This document shows, in pieces, positions 1-8,880 of a DNA stretch of 64,000 nucleotides. The position numbers were made by a program, and so were the translations under genes. Numbering within the stretch: the stretch's first letter is position 1; the number at the start of each line of letters is the position of its first letter. The stretch is from Actinomycetospora soli (GTDB lineage Bacteria > Actinomycetota > Actinomycetes > Mycobacteriales > Pseudonocardiaceae): the NCBI RefSeq assembly GCF_021026295.1, contig NZ_JAJNDA010000010.1, positions 124,001 through 188,000 of the forward strand, read 5' to 3'. The notes under the pieces are model-generated. The model did not search any database. It was not told the origin of the DNA and was given only the letters and a program-made list of their open reading frames with translations.

Positions 1-590
1 GGACGCGCACCCGGGGACAGCGGCTGCACCGGACCCGTCGTCGGGACGAGGAAGCCGTCGGTGCCGCCGTCGGCGAGCCGCGCGGTCGGCGGCAGCGGCG
101 GGACGACCGGGTCGACCGCGGCGGCGAGGTCGGCCGAGAGCAGGTCGACGAGGTGGACGACGTCGTCGTCGAGCCGGTCGTCGAGGGCGTTCGCGTTGAT
201 CATCCCGACGTAGCGGCCGTCCGCGGCGAACAGGCACTGCGTCATGCCCGCGCGGAACCCGCCGGGGGCGATGACCCGGTCGAAGACCCCGCCGTGGCGG
301 CGGAGCGGCTCGACGTCGCGGATGCGGACCGGCTCCCGGCGCCGTCGGGGGAGGAGGAACAGCGGATCCCGGCGCCACTCGTCGTTCAGGAACGACATCG
401 CGCTCACGGGATAGCTCGACGCGAGCGTGCGGTGTCGCCCGGAGGCGGGGTCCCAGGCGGACAGGGCCAGACAGTCCGACGGGACGATCGCGGCGAGGCC
501 GTCGAGGACGGCGGACGCCGGGCCGGGGGTGCGGCACCCGTGGCGGCGCAGGAAGGCGCGCAGCTCCCGCGCCGCCCGCAGCCCGCTCAT
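1..590 (-). CDS. LuxR-family-like regulator, N-terminal part (cut by window edge)
   Basis: Translating the minus strand from the ATG at 590 gives an uninterrupted frame to the window edge (about 196 residues). The protein starts MSGLRAARELRAFL and contains GFRAGMTQCLFAADGRYVG, a GAF-like sensor stretch of a kind I associate with actinobacterial LuxR regulators. The C-terminal part, where a LuxR helix-turn-helix would lie, is outside the window, so the family call is inference. It is divergent from the amidase at 726 with a perfect palindrome between them, which fits a local regulator. Plus-strand frames here are antisense shadows. Confidence 0.6.
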   Translation of the reverse strand, partial: MSGLRAARELRAFLRRHGCRTPGPASAVLDGLAAIVPSDCLALSAWDPASGRHRTLASSYPVSAMSFLNDEWRRDPLFLLPRRRREPVRIRDVEPLRRHGGVFDRVIAPGGFRAGMTQCLFAADGRYVGMINANALDDRLDDDVVHLVDLLSADLAAAVDPVVPPLPPTARLADGGTDGFLVPTTGPVQPLSPGAR

Positions 591-636
591 GCACCCTGAC
601 GCTAGACCGGCCGTGACCTGGGCGGGAGGGGTCCGC

Positions 637-654
637 ATCGGTCGATCGACCGAT
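637..654. promoter_or_regulatory. 18-bp perfect palindrome, putative operator
   Basis: ATCGGTCGATCGACCGAT reads identically on both strands. It lies midway in the 135-bp gap between the divergent LuxR-like gene and the amidase, so one dimeric regulator could control both. The binding protein is inferred. Confidence 0.5.
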
Positions 655-725
655 CCCGTCGTCGTGATTCCTCCCTAGCGTCCGGCCCGCGGGCGCGCCG
701 GCGCCCCACGAGGACGGGAGGCGTC

Positions 726-2144
726 ATGTCCGAGGAGATCCCCTGGCTGTCGGCGACGGAGCTGGCCGCGAAGGTCCGGGACGGGGAGCTCTCGCCGAGC
801 GAGATCGCCACGGCGGTGCTCGACCGCGTCGACCGGGTCAACCCCGACCTGAACGCGATCGTCAACCTCGACCGGGAGCAGGTCGAGCGGGACGCGGCGG
901 AGCTGACGGCCGCCGTCTCCCGCGGCGACGAGCTCGGTCCGCTGCACGGCGTGCCCTACACGATCAAGGACCTGACGAACGTCGCCGGACTGCCGACCAC
1001 GTTCGGCATGGTGCCGCTGAAGGACAACGTCGCGGAGCAGGACGCGGTGCTGGTCCGCCGGATGCGCGCGGCCGGTGGACTGTTCCTCGGCAAGACCAAC
1101 ACCCCGGAGAGCGGCTACTACGGCGGCACCGACAACCACCTGTTCGGCCCGACCCACAACCCGTGGCGGCACGGGTACTCCGCCGGCGGCTCGAGCGGCG
1201 GCGCGGCGGCCGCGGTCGCCGCCGGGCTCGGCCCGCTCGCCGAGGGCAGCGACGGCGCCGGGTCGGTCCGCATCCCCGCGTCGCTGTGCGGCGTCGTGGG
1301 GCTGAAGCCGACCACGGGGATCGTCCCGCAGACCATCCTCGCCGGCCGGTACTACACGTGGGCCTACCACGGGCCGATCACGCGGACGGTCGCCGACAAC
1401 GCCCTGATGCTCGACGTCGTCGCCGGCGCCGACCACGCCGACCCCCTGTCCATCCCGCGCGTCGAGTCGTCGTACGTGACCGCCGCACAGGGCGACGTCC
1501 GCGGGCTGCGCGTCGCGTTCTCGGCCGACATGGGGCTGGGCACGCACGTCGACGAGGAGGTCCTCGCGGTGTGCCGGGAGGCCGTCGGTGCGCTCGAGGG
1601 GCTCGGGGCGACGATCACCGAGGCCACCCCGGGGTGGGGCCCGGCCTCCGAGGCGATGTGGCACGGCATCTGGGTGCCGGGCTTCGCCTCGGAGCACGAC
1701 CTGCTCGACTGGGAGTCGCTGCGCGGCCAGGTCGACGACAACCTGATCACGCTGATGCGCGAGGGCGAGACGCTGACCGGTGTCGACGTCGGTCGCGCCG
1801 AGGTCTTCCGCGGCGCGATGTGGGACACCTGGACGACCTTCATGGACGACTTCGACGTCCTCGTCTCGCCGACGTTGACCAGTGCGACGTTCCCGCTGGA
1901 ACGCTTCGCCCCGGAGTGGCTCGACGGTGCCTCGCTGCGCGAGCAGCTGCTCGACTGGCTGCTGACCTATCCCTACAACATGCTCAACAACCCGGCGATC
2001 ACCGTGCCGGCGGGGACGACGTCGGACGGCCGCCCGGTCGGTCTCCAGATCGCCGCCCGGCACCACCGGGACGCCCTGGTCCTCCGCGTCGCGGGGAACC
2101 TGGAGCGGGCCCGCCCGTGGGCGGACCGGCGTCCGGCGCTCTGA
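726..2144 (+). CDS. Amidase (amidase-signature family)
   Basis: A 472-residue cytoplasmic amidohydrolase of the amidase-signature family, which hydrolyses amide bonds with a Ser-cisSer-Lys triad. The triad is visible: Lys81 in YTIKDL, Ser156 in AGGSSGG and the nucleophile Ser180 in DGAGSVRIPA. The 24-residue spacing between the two serines is the family spacing. The ATG at 726 follows a GGGAGG ribosome site. Substrate cannot be read from sequence; GatA is unlikely because no gatB or gatC is present. The gene stands alone, divergent from the LuxR-like regulator and convergent with the peroxidase gene. Confidence 0.9.
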   Translation: MSEEIPWLSATELAAKVRDGELSPSEIATAVLDRVDRVNPDLNAIVNLDREQVERDAAELTAAVSRGDELGPLHGVPYTIKDLTNVAGLPTTFGMVPLKDNVAEQDAVLVRRMRAAGGLFLGKTNTPESGYYGGTDNHLFGPTHNPWRHGYSAGGSSGGAAAAVAAGLGPLAEGSDGAGSVRIPASLCGVVGLKPTTGIVPQTILAGRYYTWAYHGPITRTVADNALMLDVVAGADHADPLSIPRVESSYVTAAQGDVRGLRVAFSADMGLGTHVDEEVLAVCREAVGALEGLGATITEATPGWGPASEAMWHGIWVPGFASEHDLLDWESLRGQVDDNLITLMREGETLTGVDVGRAEVFRGAMWDTWTTFMDDFDVLVSPTLTSATFPLERFAPEWLDGASLREQLLDWLLTYPYNMLNNPAITVPAGTTSDGRPVGLQIAARHHRDALVLRVAGNLERARPWADRRPAL

Positions 2145-2149
2145 CGGAC

Positions 2150-2174
2150 CGCGGCCCCGTCAACGGGGGCCGCG
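2150..2174. terminator. Bidirectional hairpin between convergent genes
   Basis: CGCGGCCCCGT and ACGGGGGCCGCG pair over 11 bp with one bulged base and a 2-nt loop. It lies between the convergent ends of the amidase and glutathione peroxidase. There is no T-run. Confidence 0.55.
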
Positions 2175-2188
2175 ACCGCCGCCGGTTC

Positions 2189-2722
2189 CTAGAGGAGGCG
2201 CTCGACGTCGGTCGCGATGTCCTCGGGCGGCACGGGCGGCTCGTAGCGGCGGACGACCCGGCCGTCCCGGTCGACGAGGAACTTGGTGAAGTTCCACGCG
2301 ACGTCGCCCGCGGCCTCGACGGGCTGGAGGCCGGTGATGGTCTCGTAGAAGCTGCCGTAGGCCGGGCCGAAGTCCCCGGGCGCCTCGGCGCGCAGGAAGG
2401 CGTAGAGCGGCGCGGCGTCGGGGCCGTTCACGTCGACCTTCGCGAGCACCGGGAACGTGACGTCGTAGCTGACGCGGCAGAATTCCTGGATCTCCGCGTC
2501 GGTGCCCGGCTCCTGACCCAGGAACTGGTTGCAGGGGAAGCCGAGGACGGTCAGTCCGCGGTCGGAGTAGGTGCGGTGGAGCTTCTCGAGGCCCTCGTAC
2601 TGCGGGGTCAGGCCGCACTTGCTCGCGACGTTGACGATGAGCAGGACCCGGCCCGCGTACTGCCCGAGGGAGAGGGTGGCGCCGGTGTCGTCGGAGACGC
2701 TGAAGTCGTGGGTGGTGGTCAC
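2189..2722 (-). CDS. Glutathione peroxidase family thiol peroxidase
   Basis: A 177-residue single-domain peroxidase reducing hydroperoxides. The Cys-type active site is in NVASKCGLTPQ (Cys36), with Gln66 in FPCNQF and Trp143-Asn144 in AWNFTKFLVD, the family tetrad. Actinobacterial members usually use thioredoxin rather than glutathione (family knowledge). Translation is taken from the GTG at 2722, which gives the standard length; the frame stays open upstream, but that part has no family resemblance. No clear ribosome site precedes the start. Divergent from the phosphatase gene at 2835. Confidence 0.9.
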   Translation of the reverse strand: MTTTHDFSVSDDTGATLSLGQYAGRVLLIVNVASKCGLTPQYEGLEKLHRTYSDRGLTVLGFPCNQFLGQEPGTDAEIQEFCRVSYDVTFPVLAKVDVNGPDAAPLYAFLRAEAPGDFGPAYGSFYETITGLQPVEAAGDVAWNFTKFLVDRDGRVVRRYEPPVPPEDIATDVERLL

Positions 2723-2834
2723 CGCTGCGAGTGTGCTCGTGCCGCGCTGACGGTGGGCCCCGACCCCGACGCTCCGTAGGATCGCCCGCGACACGTCGGC
2801 GTCGAGGTCGCCGGTATCCGGGGAGAGGGGTGGC

Positions 2835-4296
2835 GTGCGCGGGGGCACCTCCAGCAACGCGATCACGCGGGCACGACTGCTCGACGACGACGCCGACGCG
2901 GCCGTCGACCGCCTGGCCCGCCTGGCGGCCTCCCTCACCGGCGCCACCTCCGGCGTCCTCTGGCTCGTCGAGGGCGGACGGGTGGTCGTCCGGAGCCGGC
3001 AGGACGAGCACGGGGCGGCTGACGGCGGTCGCTCGTCGGAGGAGCCCGTCGACCGCGCTCTCTGCGAGGCGGTCCTCGCGACCCGCGACGCGGTGTGGTC
3101 CGAGGACACCGGGGACGCCGGTGGACCCGGCGCGACCGGTGGGGTCCGGGCGTGGGCGGGTCTGCCGGTGCACGACGCGTCCGGCGTCGTCATCGGCGTG
3201 CTGGGCGCCCTCGACGTCCGCCCACGCGGATGGACGGCCCATCAACGCGACGTCCTGACGACGTTGGCGCAGGCCGTGACCGGCGAGATCGCCCTGCGGA
3301 CGGCGCTGGCGGACTCCGAGGCCGGACGGGTGGAGGCCACCCGACACGCCGCCGACTCCGAGCGCGCCGCCCGGCTCGCCGGCGTCCGGGCCCGGGAGGA
3401 GGGCGCCCGCGCCGACGAGGCCGGCGTCGCCGCGCGCTACTACCGGGACCGGGCCCAGGCGGCGGACGTCCAGGCGGCGTCGTCGAACGAGGAGGCCCAG
3501 CAGGCCACTCGGCTCGCACAGCTGGCGGAGGCGCACGCGGCGGAGGTCGAGGAGTACGCCGCGACCCTCCGCGAGAGCCTGCTGCCCGCCCGCCTCCCGC
3601 AGTTCCCCGGCGTCGAGGTCGCCGCGCGGTACCGCGCGGGGACCGGAGGGTCGGTGCTCGGGGACTTCTACGACCTGATCCCCACCCCCGCCGGGTGGGG
3701 AGCCGTCGTCGGGGACGTCCGCGGGAAGGGACCGCAGGCTGCGCGCACGACCGCCCTGGCCCGCTCGACGGTCCGCGCGGTGGGGAACACCGAGGAGGAC
3801 GCGGGCGCGGTGCTCTCGGCGCTGCACGGGGTGCTGCACGTCTGGTTCGACCAGCGCCCGAGCTTCGCCACCGCCGTCTACGCCTCGATCCGACCCCGAC
3901 GGGCTCGAGCTCGACCTCGCGAGCGCGGGGCATCCACCGGCGGTGCTGCAGCGGCGCGACGGCACCGTCACCGCGCTCTCGGCCGGGGGTCGTGCGCTGG
4001 GAATCCGACCGGAGGCCCGGATCGCCGTGGAGCCGGTCGCCCTCGGCCTGGGGGACCGGCTGGTGCTGGTCACCGACGGGATCACCGAGGCCCGGCCGTC
4101 CGGCGGCGGGGAGTTCGAGGTGGAGGGACTGCTCGCCGCGATCCGGGCGAGCGACCCCGCGGGAGACGCCTCGGCGACTGCGGACGCCGTGCTCGCCGCC
4201 GTGGACGGACACGCCGCGGGCGCGGTCCTCGACGACGTCGCGTTGCTGGTGATCCGGGCCGTGCCCCGGTCCGGTGCGGCCGCGCTCACGTCGTGA
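2835..4296 (+). pseudogene. PP2C/SpoIIE-type serine phosphatase with GAF domain, frameshifted
   Basis: The first frame (GTG at 2835 after GGGGAGAGGGG) encodes a GAF-like domain (about 1-150), an Ala/Arg/Glu-rich coiled coil (about 150-245) and the start of a SpoIIE-like PP2C domain with GDFYDL and GDVRGKG. After codon 352 (ATC ending at 3890) the family sequence continues only in another frame, from 3892: DPDGLELDLASAGHPP, VLVTDGITEA and DDVALLVIR, ending at 4296. One extra C at 3890-3891 explains the break. Unshifted, the first frame runs on to 4478 through non-family sequence. RsbU-like enzymes dephosphorylate anti-sigma antagonists, which fits the adjacent kinase gene. It could be a real pseudogene or a base-call error. 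Confidence 0.8.
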
Positions 4297-4350
4297 CGTC
4301 CCCGCAGGGGACGGTTGGGACGGCCCCCGGACAGGCATCCGAGGCGCACG

Positions 4351-4806
4351 ATGACGAATCCCGACGACGACGCGGCGCCCGCTCCGCGCTGGCCGCACGC
4401 GCTGGTGGTGTCGGCCACCGCGCAGGGCAGCCAGGTCCGCGTGCTGCGGCGACGACTGGCGGCGTGGCTGCACGGTGACCACCTCGACGGGGACACCATC
4501 GACGACGTGGTCTCCGCGGCGTCGGAGGCGTTGGAGAACTGCTGCGACCACGCCTACGAGCGCGCGCGGGGCGCCGCGACCATGACGCTCTCCGCCCGCG
4601 CGCAGCCCGGGGAGGCCGGCGGGCTGGAGGTCGACGTCGCCGACGACGGGCGGTGGCGACCCGCCCCGACCGATGCGGGGCGCCGCGGCCGCGGGCTGGC
4701 GATGATGCGCGCCCTCGTCGACGACGTCACCGTCGAGGCCGGTCCGCGTGGCACCTGTGTCCGCCTCGTGCACCACGGACGGCGGGAGCCGGGCGCCCGG
4801 CCGTGA
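4351..4806 (+). CDS. RsbW-like anti-sigma regulatory factor (HATPase_c serine kinase)
   Basis: A 151-residue single-domain GHKL ATPase. The N box is EALENCCDHAY, the G1 box VADDGRW and the G2 box GRGLAMMRALVDDV. The ATG at 4351 follows GAGG at 4341; an upstream ATG at 4315 is in frame but poorly placed. Family members bind a sigma factor or phosphorylate a STAS antagonist. The frameshifted PP2C phosphatase 54 bp upstream is the expected opposing enzyme, so the two form a partner-switching module. No STAS or sigma gene is nearby. Confidence 0.85.
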   Translation: MTNPDDDAAPAPRWPHALVVSATAQGSQVRVLRRRLAAWLHGDHLDGDTIDDVVSAASEALENCCDHAYERARGAATMTLSARAQPGEAGGLEVDVADDGRWRPAPTDAGRRGRGLAMMRALVDDVTVEAGPRGTCVRLVHHGRREPGARP

Positions 4807-4921
4807 GCACGTCCCGCCACGCGACGCGGGACCTCAGGCCCCGGCGCGGTGTCCGTCGTCCGGCCCCGACCCGTCCCGCGCGTCGGTCTGCTCGCCCCAC
4901 TGCCGGTCGCACGGCTCGGAT

Positions 4922-4965
4922 TTCAGTGGCACGGAGCGCCCTCAGGGGCGCTCGGTGCCACTGAA
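4922..4965. terminator. Long hairpin between convergent genes
   Basis: TTCAGTGGCACGGAGCGCCC pairs with the complementary arm ending at 4965, with one mismatch over about 20 bp and a loop of about 3 nt. The loop contains the DedA stop codon, so the last residues of DedA are encoded by one arm. It also lies beyond the end of the anti-sigma gene, so it may serve both directions. Confidence 0.65.
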
Positions 4966-5640
4966 GTCCGGCGCGCCCTCGGCCGAGGTCTCCCCGTTCG
5001 ACGTGCGTCCGGTCGGCGACGGGTCGCCGTCGTCGGAGAGCGCCGCGACGAGACGTCGGCGGACGACCCGCCCGACGACGAGTCCGACGACGAGGGCGAC
5101 CGCGAGTCCGACGTAGGAGAAGCGCTTGAGCCACTGCTCCGCGACGATGCCGAGGAAATAGACCGCGGTGACGGTCCCGACGGTCCAGAGCAGGCCACCG
5201 AGGACGTTCGCGGCGAGGAACCGGCGGTAGGGCATCCGCAGGACACCGGCGAGCGGACCCGCGAAGATGCGCAGGATCGCGATGAAGCGCCCCACGACCA
5301 CGGTCAGCATCCCCCAGCGGGCGAAGGCGCGTTCGGCCATCGCGAGGTGGGTCGGCCCGAAGTGGCGGGGGAACCGGCGGGAGAGCCGGTCGAGCAGTCG
5401 GCGTCCGTAGCGGTGCCCGAGACCGTAGCCGATCGAGTCCCCGACGATGGCCCCGACGAGCGCGGCGAGCGCGACCCACACCGGCGAGATCGCCATCTCC
5501 GGCCGCGAGGACAGCAGTGCGGCGCCGACGAGGACGATCTCGCCCGGCAGCGGGACGCCGAGGCTCTCGACGCCGACGACCACCCCGACGACCACGTAGA
5601 CCGCGAGCGGTGGCAGCGCCAGCCACTGGTCGACGTGCAC
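4942..5640 (-). CDS. DedA family membrane protein
   Basis: A 232-residue multi-spanning membrane protein. SLGVPLPGEIVLVGAALL near the N-terminus, GDSIGYGLGHRYGRRLL and the FIAILRIFAGPLAGVLRM segment are the DedA/SNARE-associated signature. Family members act in envelope homeostasis and some as polyprenyl-phosphate or phospholipid flippases. The GTG at 5640 follows GGAGGACACC. Upstream in-frame sequence lacks hydrophobic or family character. The C-terminal tail is hydrophilic and ends inside a hairpin. Confidence 0.88.
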   Translation of the reverse strand: MHVDQWLALPPLAVYVVVGVVVGVESLGVPLPGEIVLVGAALLSSRPEMAISPVWVALAALVGAIVGDSIGYGLGHRYGRRLLDRLSRRFPRHFGPTHLAMAERAFARWGMLTVVVGRFIAILRIFAGPLAGVLRMPYRRFLAANVLGGLLWTVGTVTAVYFLGIVAEQWLKRFSYVGLAVALVVGLVVGRVVRRRLVAALSDDGDPSPTGRTSNGETSAEGAPDFSGTERP

Positions 5641-5728
5641 GGTGTCCTCCCCGGTCCGGTGGCTCGTCCGGCGACCACCGTGCCGTAGGCCTCGGCCCGG
5701 TGCGGCCTCCGCTGTCCGAGTCCGACGG

Positions 5729-7006
5729 TCAGGCGCCGGCGGTCGTGGCCAGCGGTAGCCGGGTGTACTCGCTGAGCAACAGCGACCGGCGGCGCTCGGC
5801 TCCGGGGAGACGGTGCAGAGCGGGCGCGCGGTCGGTGAGGACCTCGAGGGCCACCCGGGCCTCGAGGCGCGCCAGCGGTGCACCGAGGCAGTAGTGGGCG
5901 CCGCCGGAGAACGCGAGGTGCTCGTCGGCCGTCGTCCGGGAGGGGTCGAAGACGTCCGGGTCGGTGTGCACCGTCGGGTCGCGTCCGGCGGCCCCGAGCA
6001 GGGCGAGCACGGTGGAGTCGGCGGGGACCGGGGTGCCGGCGAGGTCGACGTCCTCGTGCGGCACCCGGGCGGTGAACTGCACGGGCGGGTCGAACCGGAG
6101 GGTCTCCTCGACCACGCCAGCCGCGGTGGACGGGTCGTCGACCAGGGTCGGCCAGGTGTCGGACCCGAGCAGCGCGACGACGGCGTTGCCGATCAGCCCG
6201 CTCGTCGTCTCGAAACCCGCGAGCAGGAGCAGGACCGCGAGACCCACCGCCTCGTCGTCGTCGATCTCCGCGGCGGCCAGGGCGTCGAGCAGGTCGCCCC
6301 CGGCCTCGTCGGGACGGCCGCGACGGCGCTGCGCCAGCAGGTCGGACATCAGCCCCCGCAGCTCACCCGTCGCGCGCTCCAGGCGGTGCAGCGCCCGCAG
6401 CGACCGGACCCCGCCGAGTCCGGCGCCGACCGCCTGCCCCCAGTGCGCGAAGGTCGCCGCGTCCGCGTCAGGGACCCCGAGGACGTCCGCGATCACGGCG
6501 ACGGGGAGCGGCACCGCGATGTCCGCGACGAGGTCGAACCGCTGCTTCGCGACGGCGGCGTCGACGAGCCGTTCCGCGGCCGTGCGGACCAGGTCCTCGC
6601 GGGCGGCGATCCGGGCCGGGGTGAACGCGGGGGCCACGAGCCGACGCAGGCGGGTGTGGTCCGGGGGGTCGAGCCCGAGGATCGAGAGGTCGACCGGTTC
6701 GAGCAGGGGATCGCGCTCACCGGCCACGGCGCCGCCCGGGGTGCCACCGACGCGGGTGCGGACGCCGTAGCGGCGATCGCGCACCACCTCGCGGCACAAC
6801 TGGGCGGTGGCCACGACGAACACCCCGCTGCGACTGGCGAAGGGTTGCGGACCGTCACGCAGGCGACGGTGCAGGAGGTCCGGCCGGTCGGACCACGGCC
6901 GGTACATCAGGCGCAGCAGGGGGTCTCCGCTCCACGCGAGCACCCGGCCGCCACCGCGGATCATCGCCAGGCGGCCGCCCAGGAGGACGTCCCGTCGCAG
7001 GTCCAT
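5729..7006 (-). CDS. Cytochrome P450
   Basis: A 425-residue soluble bacterial P450. The I-helix oxygen-activation motif is LAGFETTSG, the K-helix ExxR is in EETLRFDPP, and the heme ligand is Cys373 in FSGGAHYCLGAPLARLE. The ATG at 7006 follows GGGAGGAGG. No ferredoxin or ferredoxin reductase lies nearby, so electron partners must come from elsewhere. Substrate is unknown. Downstream is DedA (same strand); the L,D-transpeptidase is divergent. Confidence 0.93.
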   Translation of the reverse strand: MDLRRDVLLGGRLAMIRGGGRVLAWSGDPLLRLMYRPWSDRPDLLHRRLRDGPQPFASRSGVFVVATAQLCREVVRDRRYGVRTRVGGTPGGAVAGERDPLLEPVDLSILGLDPPDHTRLRRLVAPAFTPARIAAREDLVRTAAERLVDAAVAKQRFDLVADIAVPLPVAVIADVLGVPDADAATFAHWGQAVGAGLGGVRSLRALHRLERATGELRGLMSDLLAQRRRGRPDEAGGDLLDALAAAEIDDDEAVGLAVLLLLAGFETTSGLIGNAVVALLGSDTWPTLVDDPSTAAGVVEETLRFDPPVQFTARVPHEDVDLAGTPVPADSTVLALLGAAGRDPTVHTDPDVFDPSRTTADEHLAFSGGAHYCLGAPLARLEARVALEVLTDRAPALHRLPGAERRRSLLLSEYTRLPLATTAGA

Positions 7007-7062
7007 CGGCGCCTCCTCCCCGTCCGGGACCCTGCCACGGCCCGGCGCACGAGCCGAGACCG

Positions 7063-7815
7063 ATGCCGGACGCCCCACCGCCCGGAGCAACGCCTGGTCT
7101 GACCGATTCGCCCGGTCGGCGGGGTGCAGGACCGGGGTCCCCCGTCCGATGGAGGGGTGACGGCGGATGCGGCGGGCCCCGGCCCGCCCGGCTCGAGGAG
7201 GTCGACCCCATCAGCGACGACACCACACCCACCGGCCGGCATCGCCGCCCGGTCGAGGGCCGGTCCCCGCGTTCCTGGTGGACGGGCGCGGCGCTGACCG
7301 CCGCGGTGCTCGTCGCGGCCGGGGCGTTCGCGGTGCCGGCGTTGGCCGACTCGGGCGTCGAGTCGAATCCCGTGGCGCAGGCCGCGCACGCCGAGGCCGC
7401 GACCCCGGGCACGCCGTGCTCGGTGTCCGCCCGCGCCTGCGTCGACCTCGAGACCCAGCGCGCGTGGCTGATCCGGGACGGCAAGGTGGTCCGCGGGCCG
7501 ATGACCGTGTCCACCGGCGGCGAGGGCTACGCCACCCCGGTCGGACACTCGTTGCGGGTGTACCGCAAGGAGATCGACCACGTCAGCGGTGAGTCCCGCA
7601 CCCCCGACGGGCGCCCGGCGCCGATGCCGTACGCGGTCTTCTTCAACGACGGCGGGATCGCCTTCCACGCCGGGGACCCGTCGCGCTCGTCCGCGGGCTG
7701 CGTCCGAATGGAGACCGACGACGCGAAGGCGACGTTCGCCGAGCTGCAGACCGGGGACAAGGTGCAGGTCGTCGAGGGCTCCGTGGAGCGGGCGGAGCGC
7801 GCGGCGGCGCGGTAG
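7063..7815 (+). CDS. Secreted L,D-transpeptidase (YkuD domain)
   Basis: An envelope enzyme predicted to form 3-3 peptidoglycan cross-links. A basic stretch then a hydrophobic signal or anchor segment (WWTGAALTAAVLVAAGAF) is followed by a YkuD domain with FHAGDPSRSSAGCVRM, which carries the catalytic Cys; the usual His before Gly-Cys is Ala here. The only canonical in-frame start is the ATG at 7063, with a poor ribosome site. A much better site, GAGGAGG at 7195-7201, is eight bases before an in-frame ATC at 7210, and the 49 residues between are unlike protein. The true start may therefore be the ATC. Confidence 0.85.
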   Translation: MPDAPPPGATPGLTDSPGRRGAGPGSPVRWRGDGGCGGPRPARLEEVDPISDDTTPTGRHRRPVEGRSPRSWWTGAALTAAVLVAAGAFAVPALADSGVESNPVAQAAHAEAATPGTPCSVSARACVDLETQRAWLIRDGKVVRGPMTVSTGGEGYATPVGHSLRVYRKEIDHVSGESRTPDGRPAPMPYAVFFNDGGIAFHAGDPSRSSAGCVRMETDDAKATFAELQTGDKVQVVEGSVERAERAAAR

Positions 7816-7857
7816 TCGGACGTCGCCCCGGAGTCGCCGGCCCGCCAGAGTGGTGCC

Positions 7858-8820
7858 GTGGACACCGTGCGGCGACCCGAGTTCGACCCGGAGCTCAAGG
7901 CCGGGCTCGCGATCGTCGGGGGGATGTTCCCCCCGACGATCACACCCGACCTGCTCGGGTTCATGCGCCGGTCCTACGCGTCGCTCCCCATCGCGGGCAC
8001 CCTCCGGGCCCGGCGCATCGAGCGCCGCGACGAGGTGATCCCGGGTCACCGCGGCGATCCGATCGAGGTCTCGGTGCTCCGTCCGGCCGACGCGACCGGA
8101 CCGCGGCCGGGCGTGCTGTTCATCCACTCCGGCGGACTGATGTTCGGCGACCGGTTCAGCGGGGCCGACCTCGTGATCGACTGGATCGACCGGCTGGGCG
8201 CGGTCCTGGTGACCGTGGAGTACCGCCTCGCCCCGGAGTTCCCCGAGCCCTTCCCGCGCGAGGACGTGTACGCCGCGTACGACTGGATCGTCCGGGAAGC
8301 CGACCGGCTCGACGTGCGCCGCGACCGCATCCTGGTCGCGGGCGCGAGTTCCGGTGGTGGCCTCGCGGCCGGGCTCGCCCTCGCCGCGCGCGACCGCGGC
8401 CACCAGCGGGCCCGCGGCCAGGTGCTGGACTACCCGATGCTCGACGACCGTGGTCTGGGCACGTCCGTCGGGCAGTTCGACGGCGTCGGCGTCTGGGACC
8501 GGGTCAGCAACGAGACGGGGTGGTCAGCGCTCCTCGGGGACGCGCGTGGGGGCCCCGACGTCTCGCCCTACGCCGCGCCCGGGCGGGCCGAGGACCTCTC
8601 GGACCTGCCTCCGGCGTTCATCGACGTCGGTGCGGCGGAGATCTTCCGGGACGAGGCCATCGCCTACGCGGACCGCATCTGGCGGGCCGGCGGCGACGCG
8701 GAGCTGCACGTCTGGGCCGGCGGGTTCCACGCCTTCGACATCTTCGCGCCGCACACCGCCGTGGCCCGCGGGATGGTCGGGGTGCGCAACGCGTGGGTCG
8801 AGAAGGTGCTCGCCGACTGA
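7858..8820 (+). CDS. Alpha/beta hydrolase, HSL-type esterase/lipase
   Basis: A 320-residue carboxylesterase-like hydrolase. The oxyanion-hole motif is HSGG (HSGGLMFGD, usually HGGG), the nucleophile Ser is in GASSGGGLAAG, and the acid and His are in the DEAIAYADR and FHAFD regions. VEYRLAPEFPEPFP is the hormone-sensitive-lipase signature. Translation is taken from the GTG at 7858; the ribosome site is weak. There is no signal peptide. Physiological substrate unknown. It is followed 60 bp later by a regulator in the same direction. Confidence 0.9.
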   Translation: MDTVRRPEFDPELKAGLAIVGGMFPPTITPDLLGFMRRSYASLPIAGTLRARRIERRDEVIPGHRGDPIEVSVLRPADATGPRPGVLFIHSGGLMFGDRFSGADLVIDWIDRLGAVLVTVEYRLAPEFPEPFPREDVYAAYDWIVREADRLDVRRDRILVAGASSGGGLAAGLALAARDRGHQRARGQVLDYPMLDDRGLGTSVGQFDGVGVWDRVSNETGWSALLGDARGGPDVSPYAAPGRAEDLSDLPPAFIDVGAAEIFRDEAIAYADRIWRAGGDAELHVWAGGFHAFDIFAPHTAVARGMVGVRNAWVEKVLAD

Positions 8821-8880
8821 TCTCGGGGCGTGACCGGCGCCACCGTCGCCTAGGCTGGACCCGAGCACGGGGGTGGTCGG

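Noticed and set aside
153..678. Plus-strand open frames opposite the LuxR-like gene
   Set aside because: They are Arg/Gly/Pro-rich antisense frames; the minus-strand translation has GAF-like family sequence.
3885..3900. Programmed frameshifting in the phosphatase
   Set aside because: No slippery heptamer or downstream structure is evident; an added base is simpler.
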